From assembly GCA_011390155.1 (NCBI GenBank), contig JAABSW010000007.1, positions 49,317 through 113,316 on the forward strand: a stretch of DNA of 64,000 nt. The letters run 5' to 3'. The position numbers were made by a program, and so were the translations under genes. Position 1 is the stretch's first letter. Every line of letters starts with the position of its first letter. Source of the stretch: Clostridiaceae bacterium (GTDB taxonomy: Bacteria; Bacillota; Clostridia; Peptostreptococcales; Tindalliaceae). Shown piece by piece: positions 41,769 through 49,850 of this stretch. Under the pieces are notes generated by a model. It made no database searches. It had not been told where the DNA came from and was given only the letters and a program-made list of their open reading frames with translations.

Positions 41769-43133
41769 CTATCCCTCCTGTTCCATTTCTCTTCTTTCCT
41801 GTTGTTCATCCGCTAATGTTTTTTGCGGTAAAATCAGGTTTAATCCAAAGGCCACAATTGTTGAAATAACAACGGCTGAGCGGCCAAATACCATGATCAC
41901 CCAGGCCGGAAAAAGTTCCAATGACTGGGGCACTGTGGTAATACCTATACCCAGGGCAACCGCCAAGCCAACAATGGCCATGTTCCGTCCGGAAAGTTCG
42001 TCCTGAATGATCAGTTTAATGCCTGTCATGGTGATCATGGCAAACACGGTGATGGTGGCACCGCCCAGCACACTCTGGGGAATGGTTGTCATCAAAGCAC
42101 CAAATTTTGGAACGAAACCGGCAAGCAAGATAAAGCCCGCTGCAATGGCCAGGACAAAACGACTCACGACTTTTGTCATTGCCACAATTCCCACGTTTTG
42201 GCTGTAGGTTGCCGTTGGTAAACCACCTATAAAGGAGGCTAGAATACTGGAAGCACCGTTACCCATGATACCACCTGATAATTCCTGGTCTGTTGCTTCT
42301 CTGCCCATACCACCGACAGTTGTGGCAGAAAGATCACCCACCGCCTGCACTGAATTGACGATGTACATGATCACCATGCTGAGGATGGCCGGCGGGTAAA
42401 ACTCAATGCCAAAATGAAGAGGTCTTGGCACTGCAAACCATGCAGCTTCCTGTACCGGAACATAACTGACCATTCCCAGAAGGGCAGCCACCACATAACC
42501 AACAATAATTCCCACTAAAATCGAAGCCAGTTTTGCATACCCTTTCGTAAACTGGTTACAGAACAGCACCACGCTCAATGTCAGCAGTGCCACCAGCCAG
42601 TTGGCATAAGAACCATAAGTGGCAGATCCAACCCCTCCGGCAATGTAGTTAATCGCAATGGGATACAATGATAAGCCAATGGTAAAGACTACGGTACCTG
42701 CCACAAGGGGCGGAAAATATTTACGTATATGTTTAATAAAAATACCGACGAAAATCGCCACAACTCCACCCACCAACTGGGCTCCAAAAATACCTGCGAT
42801 ACCATACTGCCCACCGATGGCAATCAGTGTGGGTACATAAGCGAAACTGACACCCATGATTACCGGCAGCCTTGACCCCACTCTGCCGATGGGATACAGC
42901 TGAAGCAACGTGGCAATGCCCGCAATGAACATGGCCATCTGAACCAACAGAGTTCTGTCGGCAGAACCCAGCCCCACCACACCTGCAATAATGATGGCCG
43001 GTGTTACATTACCAACGATCATGGCCAATACATGCTGCAGCCCCAGGGGTATTGCTTTCCCCATCGAGGGTATTCCGTTTACATCAAAAACCGACGTGTT
43101 CTTCATCGTGTTGCCTGTTACCGTTTTTTCCAT
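41769..43133 (-). CDS. NCS2-family xanthine/uracil permease
   Basis: Nucleobase:cation symporter of 454 residues with about 14 membrane segments. Seen: GLQHVLAMIVGNVTPAIIIAG near the N-terminus, and FIGGLPTATYSQNVGIVAMTKVVSR, the NCS2 signature. Because it is the first gene of a xanthine dehydrogenase operon, xanthine, hypoxanthine or uric acid is the likely cargo. The ORF track is 34 codons too long; ATG 43133 follows GGAGGAAAAAAG. A structured leader with an intrinsic terminator lies directly upstream, so expression is probably controlled by transcription attenuation. Confidence 0.94.
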   Translation of the reverse strand: MEKTVTGNTMKNTSVFDVNGIPSMGKAIPLGLQHVLAMIVGNVTPAIIIAGVVGLGSADRTLLVQMAMFIAGIATLLQLYPIGRVGSRLPVIMGVSFAYVPTLIAIGGQYGIAGIFGAQLVGGVVAIFVGIFIKHIRKYFPPLVAGTVVFTIGLSLYPIAINYIAGGVGSATYGSYANWLVALLTLSVVLFCNQFTKGYAKLASILVGIIVGYVVAALLGMVSYVPVQEAAWFAVPRPLHFGIEFYPPAILSMVIMYIVNSVQAVGDLSATTVGGMGREATDQELSGGIMGNGASSILASFIGGLPTATYSQNVGIVAMTKVVSRFVLAIAAGFILLAGFVPKFGALMTTIPQSVLGGATITVFAMITMTGIKLIIQDELSGRNMAIVGLAVALGIGITTVPQSLELFPAWVIMVFGRSAVVISTIVAFGLNLILPQKTLADEQQERREMEQEG

Positions 43134-43195
43134 CTTTTTTCCTCCATTCTGGATTTTGTTTTGGAAATTTTCCTTCAACCTGTGCCGGTTTTTGT

Positions 43196-43246
43196 CAAAA
43201 CAAAAGGCCGACACAAAACCGGGGTACACCCCCACTCGTGTCGGCC
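43196..43246 (-). terminator. Attenuator in the leader of the purine operon
   Basis: Minus strand stem GGCCGACA / TGTCGGCC with an inner GGGG/CCCC helix, followed by TTTTGTTTTG. It lies about 65 bp upstream of the permease start and inside its mRNA leader, so it is a regulated terminator rather than an operon end. Confidence 0.85.
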
Positions 43247-43360
43247 ACCTTGAGCTTCATCATATGATCTCAGGTCGTTACCGTCCGCATCATTCAGTTG
43301 TAGTCATCCGTTATTCCGCTTCAGCACTGGGTCTGAAGGCGGCTAATTGTCAAAATGTTC
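43196..43360 (-). ncRNA. Structured 5' leader of the purine operon, candidate riboswitch of unassigned class
   Basis: About 165 nt between the predicted promoter and the attenuator. An 8-bp closing helix is possible: GCCGCCTT near the 5' side with AAGGTGGC just before the terminator (one G-U pair). The 3' strand of that helix shares GGC with the terminator stem, so the two structures exclude each other. Inside are an alternative hairpin CCGCCTTCAG/CTGAAGCGG and a GAG-ATCATATGAT-CTC arm. I see no purine, TPP, Moco or guanidine riboswitch consensus. Protein-mediated attenuation is an alternative. Confidence 0.55.
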
Positions 43361-43366
43361 AAATAC

Positions 43367-43396
43367 ATCTTACCACAATGGCCCTGGGTTTCGCAA
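43367..43396 (-). promoter_or_regulatory. Promoter of the purine operon
   Basis: Minus strand TTGCGA (43391-43396), 18 bp, TAAGAT (43367-43372) with a TG one base before the -10. Start of transcription would be near 43360. Confidence 0.45.
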
Positions 43397-43438
43397 GACG
43401 TTAAAGAAAAAATGTTAAAGAAAAAACATGGGTTGCCT

Positions 43439-44221
43439 TCATCGAATGACGAGGACAATCTTCTCAGCGTTGCGCTGGCTGTCACAAGTTACTTCTTCCA
43501 ACTCAACAGCACAGGACATTACCCCAGAAAGATTTTTAATCAACGTGGTTTCATTCTCACCATAAAATATTTTTCTGTGGTAATCCACCAGACTGTAATG
43601 ACGACCATTCACCAAGATCCCTTCTTCCAGTTTGGTCAGGCATCCCTTCAGACGTATTTCGATTCTGTTTCCCTTAATGGCAACATGTACGTCCCTGGGT
43701 CCTTTTCCTGTCTGTTTTTTAAGAAAATGAGCCATTTCACCTCTGATCTTCATCTCCACTTCCGCCACTTGGTCTGCGTCCATGAGGCAATGCTCACCTA
43801 ACACAACCACGTCACCTTTTTTCATCAGGATGTCCCTGGCCACCCGTTGCATCTGTGTCATTAGCTCTTCCAAGTTGATGGGCTTCACCACGTAGTGAAC
43901 GATACCCACATCAACCGCCTCAATAATGGTTTCTGCGTCTGATAATGCAGAGGTAATAATCACCGGTGTTTCTTTGCCGTTTCTTCTCATCTGGCGAATC
44001 ATACTAAGTCCATCCATTTCGGGCATCTTCAAATCAGTAATGACCAATTGCGGTGCTTCATCATCAATGTAGCGTAAGGCTTCTTTTCCATTGGTTGCAA
44101 TGATAAGACGCCCCACCCGTCGCTTCAGGTACAACGCCAATTCCTGTCGCGTTTGGCTGTCGTCTTCAATGTACAACACCGTTAATTGCTTTAAAACTGC
44201 AGTAGATTCAGGTTGAATCAT
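43439..44221 (-). CDS. Response regulator with DUF2294-like output domain
   Basis: Response regulator of 260 residues. The receiver domain has VLYIEDDSQTRQEL, the phospho-acceptor in LVITDLKMPEMDG, and VKPINLEEL. The C-terminal half (from about residue 145) reads EMAHFLKKQTGKGPRDVHVAIKGNRIEIRLKGCLTKLEEGIL, which fits the DUF2294 family, not a known DNA-binding domain. So the output is not a classical helix-turn-helix. It starts in an ATGA overlap with the sensor kinase gene, forming one two-component system. The output function is unknown. Confidence 0.88.
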   Translation of the reverse strand: MIQPESTAVLKQLTVLYIEDDSQTRQELALYLKRRVGRLIIATNGKEALRYIDDEAPQLVITDLKMPEMDGLSMIRQMRRNGKETPVIITSALSDAETIIEAVDVGIVHYVVKPINLEELMTQMQRVARDILMKKGDVVVLGEHCLMDADQVAEVEMKIRGEMAHFLKKQTGKGPRDVHVAIKGNRIEIRLKGCLTKLEEGILVNGRHYSLVDYHRKIFYGENETTLIKNLSGVMSCAVELEEVTCDSQRNAEKIVLVIR

Positions 44222-46122
44222 ATTTTTTCCCCCTTAGTCACACCATGGATCCACACAGTCATAGTAGCCCCCTTTTCCCAATTATCCCAGGTCAATCGGC
44301 CTTTCAGCCTGCTCTCCACAATGGTTTTCGTCATATATAACCCCAGTCCGGTGCCCTGCTGTTGTGATTTTGTGCTGAAATAAGGCTCAGCGATTCGGTT
44401 GATAATTTTACCCGGTATGCCGCCGCCGGTATCCGAAACCGATATTTTTACCCACTGGTCTTCAGACAGTATACGAATCACAATAGCACGGTGTGCTGGT
44501 TTATTCTCCACCAACACATCAACGGCATTGGCAATGAGATTGAACACCGCCTGGGAAAATTGGTTGGCGTAGCCGTGCAGTTGAATCTCCTCCTCTGAGG
44601 ATATATGAACAACAATATGATGCACCCTGCATTTTTCATCCATTAAATCGACAATTTTTTCAATCTCCTGAAGAGGATCGAAGGATTCTTTGTCTTTTGT
44701 AGGATTGGCAAATTGCATAAAATCATCAATGGTACCAGACATTCTATTAATTAATTTTTTGCTTTTATCCATGGACAGCATTAGCTGGCTTTCATCCAAC
44801 TCTCCATGCCAAAAAGCATCTTCCAGGTTGGCCAATACCAACCCCATGTTATTTAATGGCTGTCGCCATTGATGGGCAATGTTTGCCACCATTTCTCCCA
44901 TGGCCGCCATGCGGGCTTGATAGATCATCAAAGCTTCCTTTTTTTTGTTTTCCTCTTCTGCTCGCCTAAACAATGCTTCCATCTTGCCAGCGGTACTCCT
45001 GGAGGCCATAGTGACCAACAACACACCACTTAGCACCAAAAGTGCGATGATGCTGGTCACTAACAACATCTGTCTTTGACTTTCAGTCTGCTCACTGCGG
45101 ATGTGATCGTAGTTAAAGATGAAACGACCGGGGTTAAAAGGCTGCTGCAACATGTTGAGTTGAGACAGCAACCGATGCATTTCCTCCCATCGAAAAGCGT
45201 GCAGGTTACCCAGTTCAACAACAGGGAAATAGCTGAGTTCTCTGACCTGGTTCGCCTGAAAGAGGTTGTAGGATAATACTTCCTCTTGATCACGTTCGGG
45301 ATAAAAGGTCTCCGCAATGGAGGTTGCCATGGTTTCCGGGTGTTCCAGGGCAAACAACCAACCTTTCAGTGTCGCCTTTCTGAATCGTTCCACCAGCTCA
45401 GGGCTCTCCAGTGTCAATTTAGTGGAGGTAAAGAGACTGTCACCATAAAAATCAATGCCATGATCGATGGGGCGCATGACTTGTAAGGAAATACCTGCAT
45501 CCTCTGCTTCTTTTAGTATGCTTCCCAGGTATACCGGCACCACATCGTACTCTCCCATTAACAGATCTTTCAAAACAAAACTCCCCTGTTTTTCAGTGTA
45601 GGATAACAGCTCCGGGTCAATCCCTTCGGCGATGAGCATCGCCTGTAATTCAATGTCCAGCAAATCATCTTCTCTTCTTGCTGTGTTTACATGCACCAGA
45701 TCAACAGGTGTTCTTACCCTGGTACCTTCCTTCATGTAATAACCCACGGCACTTCTTTGAAAAATAGCTGCCACTACTGTAAGCGGTTCATTTTGGTCAT
45801 TGGCCAATAAAATGTCAACGGCCCCAACGCCAAAATCGGCCCTTCCCGCCTGCACTTCCTCTGTGGCCTGAATAACCTCACCTTCATCTGAAAATCCGGA
45901 TCGAATCTCAACAGAAAAACCTTCCTCCTCATAGAATCCTTGCCAAAGAGCGGCATAGTAACCGGCAAATTGAAACTGTGGTTCCCATCTTAACTGGAGC
46001 ACCACTTTGTCCAACCCTTCTGCCTGAACAGGAAGAACAGAAAACATGATAATACCCCATAACAACAGCAGTGCCGCCATTGATAAAAATAATAATCTCT
46101 TCCCACTGTTCCATTGAATCAC
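44218..46122 (-). CDS. Sensor histidine kinase with NMT1/THI5-like extracytoplasmic domain
   Basis: Kinase of 634 residues. A signal/first membrane segment leads to an ABC-binding-protein-like domain (VVLQLRWEPQFQFAGYYAALWQGFYEEEGFSVEI, GRADFGVGAVDILLA), the NMT1/THI5 type that in ThiY binds thiamine pyrimidine precursors. Then come a second membrane segment (LLVTSIIALLVLSGVLLVTMA), a HisKA box (NIAHQWRQPLNNMG) and an HATPase domain (NLIANAVDVL, DTGGGIPG, GTGLGLYMTK). Ligand sensing by the fused binding domain is inferred. GTG 46122 has AAAGGA 9 nt upstream; ATG 46173 is an alternative without a good ribosome site. It is coupled to the DUF2294 regulator. Confidence 0.9.
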   Translation of the reverse strand: MIQWNSGKRLLFLSMAALLLLWGIIMFSVLPVQAEGLDKVVLQLRWEPQFQFAGYYAALWQGFYEEEGFSVEIRSGFSDEGEVIQATEEVQAGRADFGVGAVDILLANDQNEPLTVVAAIFQRSAVGYYMKEGTRVRTPVDLVHVNTARREDDLLDIELQAMLIAEGIDPELLSYTEKQGSFVLKDLLMGEYDVVPVYLGSILKEAEDAGISLQVMRPIDHGIDFYGDSLFTSTKLTLESPELVERFRKATLKGWLFALEHPETMATSIAETFYPERDQEEVLSYNLFQANQVRELSYFPVVELGNLHAFRWEEMHRLLSQLNMLQQPFNPGRFIFNYDHIRSEQTESQRQMLLVTSIIALLVLSGVLLVTMASRSTAGKMEALFRRAEEENKKKEALMIYQARMAAMGEMVANIAHQWRQPLNNMGLVLANLEDAFWHGELDESQLMLSMDKSKKLINRMSGTIDDFMQFANPTKDKESFDPLQEIEKIVDLMDEKCRVHHIVVHISSEEEIQLHGYANQFSQAVFNLIANAVDVLVENKPAHRAIVIRILSEDQWVKISVSDTGGGIPGKIINRIAEPYFSTKSQQQGTGLGLYMTKTIVESRLKGRLTWDNWEKGATMTVWIHGVTKGEKI

Positions 46123-46291
46123 ATGATCATATCCTTTAAGAGAATTATCCCTTTTACTGGATTTATTTTGCATCAAAATTTACGTTGACAATTATACTCG
46201 TACTTCTTCGACAAAGACTTTCATTTTCCTGCTGTTTTTATTTCGATTTAAAGGAACGCAACGACTCGATGAATTTATTGGTCTTCTCCTC

Positions 46292-46320
46292 AAAAAAAAC
46301 AATCCTAAGATCAGGATTGT
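46292..46320 (-). terminator. Terminator of the CU-motif selenoprotein gene
   Basis: Minus strand stem ACAATCCT / AGGATTGT with a 6-nt loop followed by eight T. It overlaps the stop codon. Confidence 0.9.
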
Positions 46321-46610
46321 TAGTAAGTGATGTCAACTCCTTCAATAAAAATCTCTTTGGTGAACAGGTACTTCCGGATATCCAATTTCACGGTTTCCCG
46401 GTTAAATTTAATGGATTTATTAAGGTATATGGTAATCCCGTCCACTTCTTGCTTATTGAACTTCTCCGGTTCTTTTGGCAGTGATTCCATCACCGATGGA
46501 AGGTTGGGCGCCAGTCAGCAGTTTTTAAGGTCAACCTGGTCCACGGTTAAGATCCTTGTATTTTTCTTTCCTAAATATTGTTTCAGTTTATCCGATAAAA
46601 CTAGGTTCAT
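46320..46610 (-). CDS. CC/Se-motif (HesB-like) small selenoprotein, UGA decoded as Sec
   Basis: Not in the ORF track because an in-frame TGA (46515-46517) interrupts it. Read through, it is a 96-residue protein: MNLVLSDKLKQYLGKKN, then VDQVDLKNC31-U32-LAPNLPSV and a C-terminal EVDGITIYLNKSIKF segment. The adjacent Cys-Sec pair and the overall layout fit the small HesB-like 'CC/Se motif' family, in which the second Cys is often Sec. Its function is unproven, probably redox or metal-related. ATG 46610 follows AAAGGAGG; a strong promoter and terminator frame it, and a hairpin after the UGA fits a SECIS. All this argues against a pseudogene. Confidence 0.85.
46485..46517 (-). promoter_or_regulatory. 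Bacterial SECIS element of the CU-motif selenoprotein
   Basis: After UGA (46515-46517) come 13 nt, then a perfect hairpin TTCCATC-GGT-GATGGAA. The loop GGU is at nt 21-23 after the UGA, exactly as in the selenoprotein at 25.7-26.3 kb. Confidence 0.75.
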
Positions 46611-46676
46611 GCAACATCCTCCTTTATTTGGCACCATAACAATATTGATATTTTTTCAAATCTATATTCTTTTCAT

Positions 46677-46706
46677 TTTATAGCTTTGTAAATACCCCAC
46701 TGTCAA
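46677..46706 (-). promoter_or_regulatory. Promoter of the CU-motif selenoprotein gene
   Basis: Minus strand perfect TTGACA (46701-46706), 18 bp, TATAAA (46677-46682), about 65 bp before the start codon. Confidence 0.75.
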
Positions 46707-46783
46707 TAAAATTACACACCAACTTTTTATCTGTGAGGAAGTGAAAAACAGTGGAGCTGCATCAAACAGATAAACAGGATTCT

Positions 46784-48388
46784 TTATATTGGTTTGTATT
46801 GTCTTATGATTTCTTCTGCTGTCTTTATCCCGTCCACAGCTGCAGACATGATGCCGCCTGCATGGCCGGAACCTTCTCCTGCAGGGTAAAAACCATGAAT
46901 AGCACTTTGGTGACGCTCATCACGCAACAGCCTCACCGGAGATGAACTTCTCGTTTCTACTCCAGTCAGCAACGCATCTTCCATGGCAAAGCCATTCATA
47001 CTATGGTTCCAGGATTTCAACGCTTCCTGTAACACCACCGTGACGTAAGACGGCAAACATTCTTCCAGGCTGGTCATGGTCACTCCTGGCCGGTAGGTCG
47101 GTGTCACACTTCCCGTATTGCCGGAAGGCTTTCCCTGTATAAAATCTTCTACCCGCTGGGCCGGAGCACGATAAGATTCTCCTCCAGCCAGAAAAGCCTT
47201 TTGTTCCCATTTGCGCTGAAAACTGATGCCTGCCAATGGATGTTTATCTCCAAAATCTTCAGGTGTTACGGAAACCAGCAGTGCACTGTTGGCATTCTTT
47301 CCTTTTCTGCCATAGGCACTCATGCCATTGGTCACCACACCTCCCCTTTCTGAGGCAGAAGCCACCACCTGACCTCCCGGACACATACAAAAACTATAGG
47401 CGCCCCGTCCCCCAGGGTGATGCCATGACAGACGGTAATCAGCTGCCCCCAGCACAGGAAATTTTACGGCGGCTTCTCCATACTGTATCCGGTTAATCAG
47501 TTCCTGAGGGTGTTCAATACGAACACCTATGGAAAAAGGTTTCGACATCATGGGAATCCCCTGGTGATAAAGGGTTTCAAATAAATCACGAGCGCTGTGG
47601 CCCATAGCACCAATGACAATATCAGCATCCAGCTCTTCGCTGTTCATTAGTTTGATTCCCCGAACTTTTCCGTCTTTCAGCACAAGCTTTTCCACTTCAT
47701 GTTCAAAAAGCACTTTTCCACCATGTTTCTCAATGGATTTTCTAATATTAACCACCACTTCTCGAAGACGATCTGTGCCGATATGAGGTTTGCTGTCGTA
47801 CAGCACATCCTCGGGTGCTCCGTGTTCAGCTAAGGCATTTAATACCCAGCGACAACGAGTGTCCGAGATGCGTGTGGTGAGTTTTCCATCTGAGAAGGTA
47901 CCTGCTCCTCCTTCTCCGAACTGTACGTTGGACTTTATGTCCAATGTGCCTTCTTTCCAGAAACCGTAGACGTCTGCCACCCGCTGGTCCACTGGTTTTC
48001 CTTTTTCAAGTAGTATAGGGTTGTATCCCTGGTAAGCCAGCAATAATCCTGCAAAGAGTCCCGCTGGTCCGGTTCCGATAATCACCGGCGGGTGCCGCAA
48101 TGTGTCTGAACCATGGGCCACCTTCAGAACAGATTCGACGGGTGTTGTCAATGCCTGTCCACTTTTAAGTTTTTTAAGCACCTGCTTTTCATTTTTTACA
48201 GTGGCATCAATGGTATAAACCAGTTGAATACTGTCTTTACGGCGCGCATCAATGGAACGTTTATAAATTCGCCAACTCAGTAAATCTTCTTTCTTTATGT
48301 GTAATGCCTTCAGCAGTTTTTTTTCCAGTTTATCCCCGACCTGGTCACCTTGACTAACAGGCACCTTAATGGATTGAATGCGGATCAT
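46784..48388 (-). CDS. FAD-dependent oxidoreductase (COG2509 type)
   Basis: Uncharacterised flavoprotein of 534 residues. An N-terminal ferredoxin-like part (residues 1-90) precedes a Rossmann site PVIIGTGPAGLFAGLLLAYQGY and LLEKGKPVDQR. Further family features: NVQFGEGGAGTFSDGKLTTR, GIPMMSKPFSIGVRIEHPQ and GFYPAGEGSGHAGGIMSAAVDGIK at the end. Substrate unknown. ATG 48388 follows AAAGGAG; the track start is 31 codons too long. It overlaps the upstream flavoprotein gene by 23 nt, and both may form one operon. Confidence 0.9.
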   Translation of the reverse strand: MIRIQSIKVPVSQGDQVGDKLEKKLLKALHIKKEDLLSWRIYKRSIDARRKDSIQLVYTIDATVKNEKQVLKKLKSGQALTTPVESVLKVAHGSDTLRHPPVIIGTGPAGLFAGLLLAYQGYNPILLEKGKPVDQRVADVYGFWKEGTLDIKSNVQFGEGGAGTFSDGKLTTRISDTRCRWVLNALAEHGAPEDVLYDSKPHIGTDRLREVVVNIRKSIEKHGGKVLFEHEVEKLVLKDGKVRGIKLMNSEELDADIVIGAMGHSARDLFETLYHQGIPMMSKPFSIGVRIEHPQELINRIQYGEAAVKFPVLGAADYRLSWHHPGGRGAYSFCMCPGGQVVASASERGGVVTNGMSAYGRKGKNANSALLVSVTPEDFGDKHPLAGISFQRKWEQKAFLAGGESYRAPAQRVEDFIQGKPSGNTGSVTPTYRPGVTMTSLEECLPSYVTVVLQEALKSWNHSMNGFAMEDALLTGVETRSSSPVRLLRDERHQSAIHGFYPAGEGSGHAGGIMSAAVDGIKTAEEIIRQYKPI

Positions 48389-49643
48389 TGGACAACTCCT
48401 TTCCGGCAGCTGCATGTCGTCCGGCGATGATGCCCGTTGCCCAGGCCCAGTACAGGTTAAATCCACCGCAATCACCGTCAACGTCCATCACTTCTCCTGT
48501 GAGGTACAACCCAGGACAACATTTTGACATAAGGGTAATAGAATCTATTTCACTGGTTTCAATACCTCCAGCCGTTACCTGCGCCTGGTTCCAGGACAGC
48601 GTGCCTGTGACGGGCACTTTCCATTCCCGGCATATGTCAGCCAATCGACTGATGGATTTCACAGGCACCTGGTGTGCCGGCTGCATCAGTTCCGTAATCC
48701 CAGCCTCTTTCAGGACAACGGAAATCAACCGTTTGTGAAACAGTCCTACCAGACAAAGTTCCACGGGTTTATCAGGATCCAGATGAAATCGGGTCATTAA
48801 CTGTTCATAAATTGATTCAGTAGTCCAATGAGGCAGCAGGTGAATCAACAATTCACACGACTTTTCCGGGTATTCATGCACCTGTCTGGATAATTGCAGC
48901 ACCGGAGGGCCAGAGATACCATAATCTGTAAAAAGAAGCTCACCAGCTTCCTGTCTGACCACTGTCCCATCAATCACCACTGATGCAGCACCTTGCCATT
49001 TAACACCCTTTAAGGTTTTAAGCCAGTGTGCCGCAAGCTTGATCTGGACCAGTGCCGGGTGCAAAGGAGTGATGGTATGACCCAGGCCAGCTGCCAGGGC
49101 ATATCCGCTGTCATCTGCCCCAAACTGGCTTCCTGCTTTACCTCCCGTGGCCAAAACCACCCGATGGGTTTCATGTTCTTTTCCAGCAGCCGTTTTCACA
49201 ATCCAGCCTTTGTGTTTTTTATCAAAGGATACCACTTTTTCACCCGTGTTTACTTCAACACCCAGGTGATCCATTTCGTAGCGAAGCAGGTCCAGTACAT
49301 TTGAGCCCTGGTCAGAATAGGGGTATACCTTTCCATCTTCTTCCACCTTCGGTGTGATGCCCAGCAGTTCAAAATACAGCTTCACTTCCTGTACGGGCAT
49401 ATGGTACAACACTGATTGTATCACGTCTTTATGCTGGCCATGGAAATGTCTGTCCTCGGCTTGCAGGTTAAGAAAATTGCAGCGGCCATTTCCTGTCGCC
49501 AGCAACTTTTTCCCCACGCGGTTTTCCTTTTCCAGCAACACCACCCGTGCGCCATAGCGAGCTGCCTCGATGGCAGCCACCATGCCTGAAGCGCCTCCGC
49601 CAATGACCAACACCTTACGTTGTTCATAGTTGTTTTGAGTCAT
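48366..49643 (-). CDS. BaiN/YhiN-type (HI0933) flavoprotein
   Basis: NAD(P)/FAD-dependent oxidoreductase of 425 residues. N-terminus KVLVIGGGASGMVAAIEAARYGARVVLLEKENRVGKKLLATGNGRCNFLN and the C-terminal GGIETSEIDSITLMSKCCPGLYLTGEVMDVDGDCGGFNLYWAWATG are diagnostic of the HI0933 family. Some relatives (BaiN) act on bile-acid intermediates, but most have no assigned substrate, and no bile-acid genes are near. ATG 49643 follows GAGGG. Two flavoproteins in tandem may share a task. Confidence 0.9.
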   Translation of the reverse strand: MTQNNYEQRKVLVIGGGASGMVAAIEAARYGARVVLLEKENRVGKKLLATGNGRCNFLNLQAEDRHFHGQHKDVIQSVLYHMPVQEVKLYFELLGITPKVEEDGKVYPYSDQGSNVLDLLRYEMDHLGVEVNTGEKVVSFDKKHKGWIVKTAAGKEHETHRVVLATGGKAGSQFGADDSGYALAAGLGHTITPLHPALVQIKLAAHWLKTLKGVKWQGAASVVIDGTVVRQEAGELLFTDYGISGPPVLQLSRQVHEYPEKSCELLIHLLPHWTTESIYEQLMTRFHLDPDKPVELCLVGLFHKRLISVVLKEAGITELMQPAHQVPVKSISRLADICREWKVPVTGTLSWNQAQVTAGGIETSEIDSITLMSKCCPGLYLTGEVMDVDGDCGGFNLYWAWATGIIAGRHAAAGKELSNDPHSIH

Positions 49644-49685
49644 TCACCCTCACATCCTGTTCAAAATTTTCGCTTATACATTAGC

Positions 49686-49713
49686 AAAAAGACTGTACCG
49701 ATTGATGGTACAG
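49686..49713 (-). terminator. Terminator after the amino-acid ABC operon
   Basis: Minus strand stem CTGTACC / GGTACAG with a 7-nt loop, then TCTTTTTG, about 140 bp past the ATPase stop. Confidence 0.6.
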
Positions 49714-49736
49714 CCAGAAGACAAACGTTTTGATCT

Positions 49737-49768
49737 AAGGGTTATAAAAAGATACCCTTTGTTTTTTA
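49737..49768 (+). terminator. Plus-strand hairpin with T run and no upstream plus-strand gene
   Basis: AAGGGT ... ATACCCTT followed by TGTTTTTT. It looks like a plus-strand terminator, but the nearest upstream plus-strand gene is far away. It may end an antisense or small RNA, or be chance. Confidence 0.35.
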
Positions 49769-49850
49769 CTCCGACCTCAATGGTATTAAATATCGTACCA
49801 CAGGCGGCCATTTAACTCAATAGGTTGGGCATTCATTCAACAGAATTGGA

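Noticed and set aside
43196-43360. TPP or purine riboswitch, because CTGAGAT occurs in the leader
   Set aside because: The rest of the TPP consensus and the three-helix purine core are missing.
46185-46683. Plus-strand ORFs 46185-46484 and 46327-46683
   Set aside because: They are shadows of the minus-strand CU-motif selenoprotein gene, which has promoter, ribosome site and terminator.
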